From Callaeas wilsoni (lineage: Eukaryota > Chordata > Aves > Passeriformes > Callaeidae), in assembly GCA_013398955.1 (NCBI GenBank), contig VWPU01001224.1:1-64000 (forward strand): a stretch of 64,000 nucleotides of DNA, written 5' to 3'. Below, piece after piece: positions 1 to 9,877 of this stretch (position 1 is its first letter; every line of letters starts with the position of its first letter). Position numbers and translations under genes: made by a program. The notes beneath the pieces were generated by a model. That model was not told where the DNA came from. It made no database searches and worked only from the letters and a program-made list of their open reading frames with translations.

Positions 1-90
1 CATCGTCCCTCTGCCCACACACCAAACCATCGTCCCACTGCTGACACACCGCCCCATCGTCCTTCTGCCCACACCGACCCAACGACGGCT
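1..90. repeat. 27-bp tandem repeat, truncated by the window edge
   Basis: CATCGTCC starts at 1, 28 and 55, a strict 27-bp period. Each copy continues with a CTGCCCACACAC-like core, and decay is visible in the third copy and beyond. At least three copies are in the window and the array probably continues to the left. Confidence 0.8.
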
Positions 91-1146
91 TTGCCCACTG
101 GGATGGCACCTCACCTGCCCATCCCAGCAGTGCATGGGAGATAATCGCTTTCTCCCCCCCAAGGAATTCACTGGCAGGAAGCGGATCTGGCATGCTGCGG
201 CTCCACTACCACAAGGGCAATGTTACTCCAAAATCAATGTAAATTTACTCTGGAATAAAAACCTCACACTGCAAATGGAATAATTATGTTGAAGTAGAGT
301 CACTTTCCTTCTAGCCTGGTTTCAGCCCAACACTTGTGTTCTCACAGCCTGGCAAAACAGCTTCCCAAAGAATGAAGCATACGGTCAATTTTGGTGTCCC
401 TGCTATAGAATTTAGAGGTTTCACAGAGAGACACTGAAATATCCTGAAGAGCAACTGCCACAGACCCTGAGTTGTATGGACACAGCCACACAAGGGTTTG
501 TCATTACAGACAGGCTCATGCAAATTTATAAATATTACTGTACACTGACTGTTGGATTCAATTGTTTTACCATAGAACAAATTCTTCTTTTTTTTTTCCT
601 TCAATGAAAAATGACAAAGAGGAAGCTATTTCTCTTCCCATCAATTCCCCCCTCGCAGGGTTATATTGCCTTTTCATACACAAACACAGAGGACTATTTT
701 AGAAAGATCTTCATCTCAGGAGCCTCAATATTATGCACTGTGACCCACTGGATGTGGGTACCTTCCACTGAGCAGTGCCATGAAAGGCGGAGTGCCGGGA
801 GCATCCTGCCTCGGAGTGGGCGGCTGCTCCGTTTTCTGACAAACTGGAAGTGGAATCATGTGAAGTCCCTGCTCTTGGCAGGAGATTTTTAGCAGTAAGT
901 AGCAGCTTTATGAGGAATATCCTTTGCCAGGGAACCATCAGCCAGGGAGCAGTGGGATTCTCATTTTTTAATGGACTTTTAATAAGTAGGCCACAAAGAT
1001 AGTCTTGACACAGAGTAGCTTTTTTCTGCATACAATTATCTCCCCTTCGCTCTCAAACTCCCTGCAGCCTCCAAGAGCAAATAAGACCACCAACCTCTCC
1101 GTGAGAAAAGGAGCAAGAAACCAGCAAAGGGCCACTTGAAATGCTC

Positions 1147-1188
1147 TTTGTATCAGATCTCATCCGCTCTCCTCTCATCTGATACAAA
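1147..1188. repeat. 12-bp perfect inverted repeat (hairpin, 18-nt loop)
   Basis: TTTGTATCAGAT at 1147-1158 is exactly complementary to ATCTGATACAAA at 1177-1188. The stem ends sharply on both sides. Its function is unknown. Confidence 0.8.
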
Positions 1189-3997
1189 AACCAACCTCTC
1201 TTCCCCTCCTCCAAATTAATTAAAGCTCAGCTTTTGGTGTTTAACTGCTCGAACCTTTACCAGCAGGAAAATATGTGCTTGGAGCCCGGGAAATGCTGGG
1301 AACACGATGCCATGCCTCCCAGTGCTGCAGGAAGGCTGTCTAGGATTCTGTCTCCTCCCTGCACATTGCCCATCCCTGTGTGTCCCACTGTGTCCCCTGT
1401 CCTTCATCCTGTCACCATCTCTACTTGCTGAGACTGGGCAGGTAACGGCAGAGCTGGCAGTGCCACGTCAGCCCAATGCTGCTGCTCCTCAGTCAGTCCC
1501 CACTCCTCACCAGGCCACGTGGAAAATAGAACAAGGGAGCTGCACAGAGTTCCAAATAATCCAGGACCCCTTGGGGACAAGCAGGGAACAAGCAAGGTGC
1601 TAGCTGAGCCTTTGGGACAGGTTATTCCCAAATGAGAACTCCTGCAGCACAGGCAGAATTTGAGCTGCTTCTGAAAAGACGCACTAAGCAAAATGCCACC
1701 AGGAGCATCCCTTCATCCCAGTCCTCCAGGTCTGCCAGCATCTGCCCTCTCCCATGATGGTCTGTGCAGTCACACACTGACCCAGCCTGGTCTGTGGAAG
1801 CAGATCCCATCAGCACCACACCCAGGGGAGACCCTGGCTCCGTGAAGAGGCGCAAGGGAGATGCTTCACTTCACCCACCAGCTTCTGGCAGGGGTTTTAA
1901 AAACATATTCGTCCCTTTATTACCTTAAAATGCCACTCTATAACGAGTGTCTCCCGAGCAGAGCCTTCCTCTGCAGCACAGACCCAGCCCCTCAGCAGCA
2001 GCGTGCCCTTCCCAAGCCTGCACGCAGGCTCTTCCAGCACTCCCCTCATGCAGTCTTGCAGGAAACGGATGCAAATACTAGAGGTATCACAGCACAAAGT
2101 GTGAGTTTCAAAACCCCCCAGGATCTCCGTGGGAGAGCTGCTCCAGGCTGAACGCAGCAGCTGCTGTTCTGCACCTCTCTCCTACTGTGAATCATGCAGC
2201 CAGTCCTTGGCTCTTCAAGCTTGTCTCAGCATCCCACCTTCCACCTGAGCATCCAACAGTAATGGGGAATATTCACCATGTCGCTTCCTCCCAGACTCAG
2301 GGGGGCTCCTCTTTCAAAATCAATGATGTTCTGGCTGCTCCAGGGGAGGTGCAAATCGTTCCCTTTGGTGCGATTCCTACTTGCAAAAACAGTCCTACAG
2401 TCGATGAAGCAAGTCCCTGCTTCTAAAGGCTGGCACTGAAGAAGGCTCCAAAGGGCAGCACGTCTCCACTGCTCAGGCTGGATCATGTGGAAAGCATCGT
2501 GGGAAATTCTGCAACCAGCAATGCTTTGGATCATTTTAAAACCCAAAACACAAACAGTCCCTGCTGGGTGCAGGATGGGCAGGTCTGTGGCTGCTGGGGT
2601 AGGTAGGCAGATGCAGAGCAAAGCCTCTCACTCTCCACACTTGCTCAATTTAACATTAAAACCAGAATAAGCTGTGCTAAATGTCTCCACCGCTAACAAG
2701 AAACAAATGTGGCCTCATGTTCTAGTTGCTGTGATCTAACAAAACAGACCATGGTAAACACTATAAAAATGTACTGGAGGGAACCACCCTGTGTTTGCTG
2801 GGAGAGGGACTGGATAATCTAATAGGGCTTTATCCATCTCTAATGTCTCTGAAAAAAAGAAGGGAAAATTGGGCCCCGTCCATGACATTCGTCATGTGCT
2901 AGCTATTCTGATGTCTTAATGCTGCAGAAATCAAATTGGAGCGAGGCTACCTATCTGCTTCCCAATCAGGATCTAGGCCCAAGTGCTGCTTTTTATGGCC
3001 ATGCAGCGTGAAGATCTGCTGATGTCAGTGGTGTCACGGGCCAGGCCAGTTTTTCCATCCTTATCCCCACATTATCTGGGGAGATAGTCCCTTTGTGGCT
3101 ACCTCACTCTCCTTGTGACATGAACAATCACTCACTTCATGGATCTGGGGATCCACCAGCATGACCTGCCTCTGGCTAAAAGCATTCATAGGGATAAGGC
3201 ACCTGCCCAAAAGGTTAGCACTTATCTCTTCCTGGGTGTCACGGTATCAGCAGCAACACTGTCGAGGTCATGTCTAGATTTGTATCTTGGCCATGGTAAT
3301 GGTAAGGGTTGACTCAGTCACCTGTCCCCAGGCATCTCGTGGTGCCCTGGTATCTGCTCTGCCCTCAAAGGATTAAGGTTCTCCGCTAGCTTCAGTGCCA
3401 AATCTGCCAGCCCCACAGGAGACCCCCACAGGGATCTTGGACACTCTTTGGCACTTCAGATGGATTTATATGCTTCTCCTCAGGTGTCGCCAGAAGTCAC
3501 TCCCACTCCCACTCCCAAGTCATTTTCCTCCCACATCTTTGCCTATGGGAAGAGCCTTGGGCAGGCTCTGCAAAGCAGGAGCCCCACCCAGCTCGCAGGA
3601 GCCCCGTCACCATTGGCACCTCAGCTGCCATCTCCAGAGGGCAGAGGGACACAGACCCCACTTGGCTCTCGCACAGAGCCCAGGCTGCATGGGCAAGCCC
3701 ATGCTACCGACACACGGCCAGGTTTTCCACAGTCACTCCGTTCCCTTTTTTAAGCATCTTGGATTTGTTTGGGTTTTTTTTAAAGATACCGTGACCTTGG
3801 CATGAGGATGGACAAACACCAGTGCCATTAAACAGCGTGTTCTGAAAAGCTACACAGAGCACAGCCACAACCCATCACAGCCTGCAAGCAGTATCTCCAT
3901 GTGAGGAAGGGGGAAAAGCAGCACTTGGGGGGCTCAGTGCTGCAGCTCCTTGCTCAGCCTGAGAGACGACGCTTCCACGCGCTCCTCCAGCTCTTAC

Positions 3998-4096
3998 CTG
4001 GCTCTTCCCGCGCCGCCGGTAATTCCTTCTTACGAGGTTCTTGTAATTCTCATTCTTCTTGGTCAGGTAGTAATAGAGGACGCAGTCAGCCACCGT
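3998..4096 (-). CDS. NCOR2: NCOR2 exon: last DAD/SANT1 helix, [18 protein letters not shown]...RRRGKSQ (residues 325-357)
   Basis: This 99-nt exon encodes 33 codons with phase 0 at both ends. The acceptor is CGTTGCAG before ACGGTGGC, and the donor is AGCCAG followed by GTAAGA. The product contains [15 protein letters not shown], the third SANT helix. Its two tyrosines and the KK pair match SMRT Y470, Y471, K474 and K475, which bind the inositol phosphate and HDAC3. All are present, so an active deacetylase-activating surface is expected. The [11 protein letters not shown] ending is NCOR2-like. Differences from remembered human sequence are conservative (ADC for AEC, NLVRRN for SLVRRS). In mammals the next exon begins with a glutamine run, and it is not in the window. 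This is the last NCOR2 coding exon seen here. Confidence 0.97.
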
Positions 4097-4980
4097 CTGC
4101 AACGACACGGGCAAGTCAGGGAACAGAAGGTCCTGTCCTCCTGTGCTGTTGGGGCGCAGACTTCCAGGAGCAGCGTTCAGAACCGGTCATCACCAGGTCT
4201 CCTGCTGCTCCTGAAGACCTGCAGCCTGACAGCTTCCCCACACCTCCCTCCCTAAGGCTTCCAGGGGAGCTGGAAGAAGGAGACAATGCACGCTGCCCTA
4301 GTAAAAAGGCTCAGCTCTTCCAAAGCACGGACCAGGGCAGTCCTGCAGGCGTGCGGAGACAGAGATGGGGTGCTGAGCAGAGATCACCCCGTGTCGGAAG
4401 CAAAGCGGGGCTGACCCCAGATGACTGTGGCAACCAGAGGCAGAAGAAGGAGCTGCCTGTCACCCTCTGTTGCAGTTACATGAGGCACAACCTGCCACGC
4501 GACTGTCAGCTGGTGTTACTTCCAGCCGCTAAGCTCGCTGGCTCGAGCGCGCACGACTTTGCTGTGGACAAACTGAGACCCCAGCGCTCAGAAGCTGCCA
4601 TCCCGACTCCAGTGGCTGGCTCCGCAAGCACCATCACGGATTGGACACGTTAGGAAACCAAGGAGCCACGGCCATATCCTGCTCCTGAACAGCACAAACT
4701 GTGCCACGCTGGGAGAAGTCCTGTGCTGAACAGGGCGGGCACCTGAACACCTGCCTTGGGCTACACCTGCACATGCAGGATCAGTGGCTCCATGAAGAAA
4801 AATTATCCCACAGATCCATCATGCCACAAGTCCTCGGGAGTTTGGGGCAGCTGTGTGTGCCCGGGGATGCCCGGGGGCTGTGCTCACCCCATCCCTCTGC
4901 AAGCAGTGGAACCATTTGCAAAAACAGATTGCAACTTTTAAAGTGTTAATTGGATCTCTTTCTAATCTAGCCCTGATTAT

Positions 4981-4992
4981 ACACACACACAC
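4981..4992. repeat. (AC)6 microsatellite
   Basis: Six AC units are followed by a degenerate GCGAACACAAAA stretch. The array is intronic and short. Confidence 0.8.
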
Positions 4993-5379
4993 GCGAACAC
5001 AAAAACTTACAGTCATCTGTTCCAAGGGCTAAGATCACTATTTTTTTATAATGCAATTTTAAAATCTATTAATTCATTACATTGAGCCATACTTTGCATC
5101 TCTCTCCAACAGGATAATGGATGTGTTCTGTATCATAATTACAGCCTGATTTACAAACGAGTACAAATAAAATTAGAAGACATTTTACAGCTTGGAACAC
5201 AGACTGGATTGTGAGCATCATCCAAGTCCCACCACTTTCGGCTTTATCGAGTGCGAAAGGATGAGGAGCCTGGGATCTTACAGCAACAGCAGCAGCAGGA
5301 GGTGGCTGCTGGCCTTCCTTGCTGCTTTGGACAGGAAGGTCAAGGTCTTATAAATTATCTCCTCAGCCTGAGTTATGAG

Positions 5380-5430
5380 GAATCAGAGAATAATTTATGC
5401 TGGAAGTGACCTCTGCAGGCCACCCCCTGA
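5380..5430 (-). mobile_element. Short degraded fragment resembling the 3' end of a CR1 LINE
   Basis: The plus strand reads AATCAGAGAATAATTTATGC and then a TGGAAGTGACCTCTGCAGG-like stretch. This resembles, with several mismatches, the reverse complement of the avian CR1 3' end (gaatcatagaat...ggttggaagggacctctggagg). That would make it a roughly 50-bp relic on the minus strand. The comparison is from memory, so a chance match is possible. Confidence 0.45.
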
Positions 5431-6262
5431 GAGCCGAGTGGTTTCCCCAGAGTGAGTGGACACTGTGTGTATAAAACTCTGCATGAGGTGGGCAGAGGAT
5501 GCAAATAACTAAAAGGACCAGAGAAGCAGCAGCTTTCAAACGTTTCCTGCTCAGGAGAGCATCTGAGTGATGGACATAGCTGTCTTTTCGGGCTGAGTCT
5601 GTCCAGGATCTGCCCATGTGGCCTGTCCCACAGATGGCACCTGGCCCTGCTCAGAATGGGACAAGAGACTCATTCCTCCTTCAGGTTTTTCAAGCCTTTC
5701 TTCCATTAGCCCAATTAACAGCAAAACCAAAAAGTCCAAGCAGCACCACACAGAGGTCTGGGAAAGGTCAGATGGTTCCTGTGAACAACTATTCCTAAAC
5801 ACCAAGGGGAGATGTGCGTGCTTCCAGGACACCCACCCGAACTCTTGGATGAAATGGGACTCAGTGCACCCTAAAAAACCTCTCTCTCCCTGAGCAAAGA
5901 GACCCCTCCGCTTTGTGCTGGGCAGCTGGGTGCCCACCCCCTGTGTGACAGCCTGGCTGGTGCAAAATGCCTCCGGGAGATGCTGGAAAGCAGCTCCCCA
6001 GGCAGATCACGGGGTGGGCTGCGCCGCCCACGCGCCAGGCTGGCTGCGTTCACACCTCTCGCGGCTCCGAGCTCCCTGTCTCTCCGCAGCTGACTCAGTC
6101 CCTGTCTCTGCAGGGAGCCGGGAGGCGTCTGGACCCTGCCCGGGGCTCGGAGCCACCACCACCCACAGGTGCCCAGCATCTGCTGGCAGCTCCAGCACCA
6201 GGAGCCAAGTGATGGGAGGAGAGGCAGCACAATTCGGGTCACAGCCAGGCAGGGAGGCTTAC

Positions 6263-6317
6263 CTTCCTGTCCAGAAAGGATGCGATCAGGCCGAAGTTCT
6301 TTGGATGCTGCATGAAC
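6263..6317 (-). CDS. NCOR2: NCOR2 exon: middle SANT helix of the DAD, FMQHPKNFGLIASFLDRK (residues 306-324)
   Basis: This 55-nt exon consists of one base that closes the split lysine codon and 18 codons. The acceptor is CTCTGCAG before GTTCATGC, and the donor is AGGAAG followed by GTAAGC. The peptide contains HPKNFGLIASFL, the second helix of the SANT1/DAD fold. The lysine of PKNF corresponds, by counting from the human numbering I remember, to SMRT K449. That residue contacts the inositol tetraphosphate bound between the DAD and HDAC3 in the published crystal structure. It is intact here. The end reads LDRK where human has LERK, a conservative change. The exon is too short for ordinary ORF listing and was placed by requiring continuity between FREK and TVADCV. 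Confidence 0.96.
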
Positions 6318-9300
6318 CTGCAGAGCGAGAGGGAGAGGGTTACTGGGGGTGCTGGCTCTGACCCCTTCACAGCTGGGCTGCCATGCCCTGCGCGCCCAGA
6401 GCGGCAAGGCCGGCTCCCAGGGGGACTTCGGGCTTTGAGAAAATATTTGTCTGCTGCTCAGCTTCCCAGAAAGACAGGAACTTTATATTTAGCCCAGTGG
6501 AGCTGGGTTGGTTGGAAGCTTCGATGTGCAAATGTTCATCACGGGGTGGGAGAGGGAAGGGGAGCTGGCAGTGCCTGACAGCTGCTCATCACCCTGCTCG
6601 ATCCCATGGTCACCCAAGGCTGCACCAACAGCAGGACAGGGCAGGCACAGAGGGCAGCTGCACACCTGGCCAAGGCCTCAGGATCTGGCAAGGAAAGGGT
6701 GAGGAATTGCCACCACACGCCACATCATGGCCATGGGTGGCCCTGGCACTGAGCAGGACCCCAAACCCTGCTGGGCTGTTGGGAGCAGCTGCAAAGGACA
6801 GGAAGGGAAACCTAAACCCCGGGAGGAAGCACAGAGCTGCCACATTGCTGAGTTGCTCAAGAGATCCCCGGTGGCACAGCAGCTCCCACAAACGCCGCCT
6901 CATGCCCAGCAAGTGGAGGAGCTGTCAGCAAGCTCATCCCTGGCTCTGGCAGCCCAGGAGGGTACGCTGCCCGCTCAGGGGAAGCTGTCCCCACTGGCAG
7001 AGATGCCTTCTCCAACAAATCCCTGTGCCTAGCTGGTGTGGAAGCACCGAGGGCCAGCGAGCCCTTGGGCAGGAGGTGCTGCTGCTGGCAGCACAGTTAA
7101 CCCCTGCATTGCCAAAGCATGGAGAGCCCGGTGAGCGGTGCCTTTGTGCCAGGAGATGTGGCCACCAGTGCGGCTCTGCCCCGGGGAGCTGAGCAGCCAG
7201 GGTGAGCCACGTCCAGCACGTGCACCTCTGCCAGCTCCCAGGAGCTGACAGCTCTGTGCCCTGGGGAAATGGATTGGAGGCAAAAGGTGCAAGAGCTGTG
7301 GTGTGGGTGTAACATGGGCAGGATATGGTGAGGAGCTCCATGGCTCCAGCCCTGCCAGCGATTCCCCTGGGGCAACTGGCTGAGCTCTCTCCTGCTTTTG
7401 CTGCTCTGTCCCAGTGCCAAACTCGGAGACAAGGCACCGAGCCGAACTCAGCGAGGGCTTGACCAACTCCAGCCGTGGCAGCAGGACGTGGGTATTGTCA
7501 CCTACATGTTGATCCTGTTCTTGGGGCAGGACCCCCATATGGTTTGGATGGCACTGCAAGATCCCTGTCACCGTAACTGGTCACCACAACAAAAAAGAAA
7601 CCAGAAATGCTGGGGGGGGCGGGGAAGGAAAAAAGCAAACCAGACAGGCTGCTCAGACAACCCAGGATGAGGGCATGGAGCCAGAGCCGGCTCCTCACTC
7701 TGCACACAGCACAAACCAAGGGCTGACCACAGGATGGGGTTTTCAAGGTCACGTTATCAAAGATGCTAACACACCGCCACAGGCAATGCAGATAACAATC
7801 CACTCATCTTCATGGGCCAGGCCATCTCCCCATAATGAGAGATGGATGCTGCATTCTCACACTGCCCAGCACGACACAGCCTCGATGCCTGAGCAGCACC
7901 CTGCTCCTTCACCAGCAAACCACAGCTTCCCTGGGAGTAGGCCAGCGATGGGCTCCCAACAGAGACCTGAAATCCTGCCCAGAAGCAAATCAAATCAGGT
8001 TCTTCCTCGTGGTTATGTTCTGACAGCTAAAATAGTTCAGACCTGGAGCTTGTCAGCCTTGCACTGCCTGCCTGTTTACTCCAAGAGTCCCCACCAACAG
8101 GGCTGAACAAAAGGTTGAATCAGGTTTTCCTGGTCTCAGGAGGAGGCCAGCTCTAGGTCACGATCACGGATGACATAACTCCAGTTCACATTAAAAACCC
8201 AGGCTAGAAGCTGCAGCACAGCAGGCAGCTCAGCTACCAGCACGCCAGGATGGGGGAGAGCTGGGCCAGGACTCCCTACACCCTCTTTACAGCTCCCGAG
8301 TACCAATCTTTCAAAATGAGCTTTGTGAGAGCCCTGAAACCCTGCTGTATTTCTGCCTCGAGCTCTGCATCACCCACAGTGATGACACAGAATCCACCGT
8401 GTACTGCAGGATGCACACACTGGGTGTGGATTCTTCCAGCCCCATTAGCCAGGCACAGCCCTGCCATTAAAGACCCAGTAATTAGCCTTTGCGTCATTTG
8501 TGGCAAGCCTCAATGTTTGGAGTGGCACATTTTAAGGCTAATTAGCAATGAGGATTCTCCTCTATCAAAGGCTTGGAGCCGGTTTGCTTGTTTTGCTCTT
8601 TTTCGGTCCATCTTGGCAATTAATTATTTCAGCTGCAAACAGGAGTCCTGACGAGCAGGGGGAGGAGGAGGGATCCTGGACACAGAGAGGCTTCCAGCAT
8701 GGCTGGCCATAGGCATGCTGGTAATCCATGGAGCCATGCCCTGACTGTCCAGAGGCCAGACTAAGTGGTGCTGCTGCTTGGGACAAAGTGGCCCTGGTGC
8801 TCCCCTGTGCCTCCTTGTCCCTCAGGTCCACAGCAGGGAGCACCAGCACAGCTCATCCCACTGGAAGCTGAACTCCAGCTCTGTTTTTACAGACACTCAC
8901 AGCACACTGGGGGCACCAAGGATACTCCAGTCCTCTGTGCAAACACACCTGGGGCCCCGCTGGGCTACAGGATAGAGGGGAGTCTGGATGTGAGACCAAG
9001 TTGAGCACCCACATCTTGGCTGACAGCGCAGTGGTACCCAGGGAAGGGATCAGCGACTCCCCAAGCGATCTCACTTGACAGAGCAAAGCTGTTCTCAAGC
9101 ACTGCTTGCAAACAGGAGAAAGCACCACAGCCAGAGTCTGCACGTGTCTGATGTGGGAATGCATCCATGGAAACAGCAGCCGGTGGCAAATCCTGCAGAC
9201 AGCAGGACACAGCACTGAGGGACAGGCACCAGCTGGAAGCTGCAGCCTGAGGGGGTCTACATATGGGCCTTGGATGTTGACAGCCCCGAAAATCCCCTGG

Positions 9301-9698
9301 ACACACAGTGCCCAAAGGACAGCATGTAAATCCAGAAAGGCAATGTCTGTGGAGTGCTGGGTTTCCCTGGCGTTATCTTTAAACTGGCTCATACAACAGG
9401 GAATGCAAAAGCTGAAAAACTTCCCGTTCTCACCCTGCCATGAGCAGCAGCTTTCTGCAGCCCAGCACAGGGGCAGGAACACCCCAACCGTGCAGCAAGG
9501 CCTGAAGTTTCTGTGCAGAAGCATCACCCTGTGCCCAGGGTCAAGGTAACATAGCAACTCTGGATATGTCTGTGGAGGACAAGATAAACCCTTGGGAAAT
9601 CCATGCCTGTGTGTGCTGGGGCTGCAGCTGAAGCCCTGCACGGATGCTGCCACACTCCCCGAGGGCTGCACAGAGCAGCGTGTGTGGGCTGCACTCAC
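6318..9698 (-). other. NCOR2: NCOR2 intron within the DAD
   Basis: This is a 3.4-kb intron in phase 2. The notable content is an AT-rich stretch at 8460-8640 with repeated TAATTA-type motifs and an 11-bp inverted repeat (8479-8489 and 8534-8544). Long open frames on the minus strand over 6934-7571 and 8853-9734 show no domain and are treated as chance frames in GC-rich DNA. Confidence 0.85.
8460..8640. promoter_or_regulatory. AT-rich stretch with clustered TAATTA motifs
   Basis: GTAATTAGCC, GGCTAATTAGC and GCAATTAATTA occur within 180 bases of otherwise GC-richer intron. Homeodomain proteins commonly bind TAATTA cores (established), but nothing here shows occupancy or conservation. It is a candidate conserved non-coding element. 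Confidence 0.25.
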
Positions 9699-9877
9699 TT
9701 TTCCCGGAAGGTCTCCTTCTCCTGTTCGCTCCACATGTTCATCACCTGCCGGTCCTTGTAGACCTTCATGGGGTCATCCATGAGGCCGTTCATGTTGATG
9801 AATTTAATGCGCTGCTGGTCAGCATCGTAGAGCATGGGCGGGATGACGGCGAGCTGGCGCATCTGCTTCTCCAGGTT
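9699..9877 (-). CDS. NCOR2: NCOR2 exon: N-terminal part of the HDAC3-activating domain (residues 247-305 plus two bases)
   Basis: This 179-nt exon encodes 59 codons plus AA, completed to a lysine codon by the G that starts the exon at 6317. The acceptor is CCCCAAAG before AACCTGG, and the donor is GGGAAAA followed by GTGAGT. It covers the start of the deacetylase-activating domain: the EKQMRQLAVIPPMLYDAD segment that lies along HDAC3, the IKFINMNGLMDDPMKVYKDR stretch, and the first SANT helix (NMWSEQEKETFREK). LYDADQQRIKF and MNMWSEQEKETF are NCOR2-type; NCOR1 has different residues at several of these positions. One visible difference from the human protein as I recall it is D for A in GLMDDP. 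This is the strongest single exon for gene identification. Confidence 0.97.

Larger units (their letters stand above)
1..3997 (-). other. NCOR2: NCOR2 intron, 5' part (continues beyond the window)
   Basis: This is intronic DNA downstream of the exon at 3998-4096. The next coding exon, expected to begin with a glutamine-rich and then lysine/glutamate-rich stretch, is not present on the minus strand. It holds a 27-bp tandem repeat cut by the window edge (1-90), a 12-bp hairpin at 1147-1188, and otherwise unique sequence. The open frames on either strand, for example at 2226-2621 or 3395-3805, are chance frames. They have no recognisable domain and no matching splice sites. Confidence 0.85.
4097..6262 (-). 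other. NCOR2: NCOR2 intron between the last two DAD exons
   Basis: This 2.17-kb intron in phase 0 runs from donor GTAAGC at the 6262 end to acceptor TTGCAG at the 4097 end. It contains a short (AC)6 run at 4981-4992 and a roughly 50-bp fragment resembling a CR1 LINE at 5380-5430. It also has moderately CpG-rich sequence at 5990-6150. I see no gene. Confidence 0.85.

Noticed and set aside
8853..9734. Minus-strand open frame of 293 codons overlapping the end of an NCOR2 exon
   Set aside because: It runs in a different frame from the NCOR2 exon at 9699-9877 and has cysteine-rich, domain-free content. It is explained as a chance frame.
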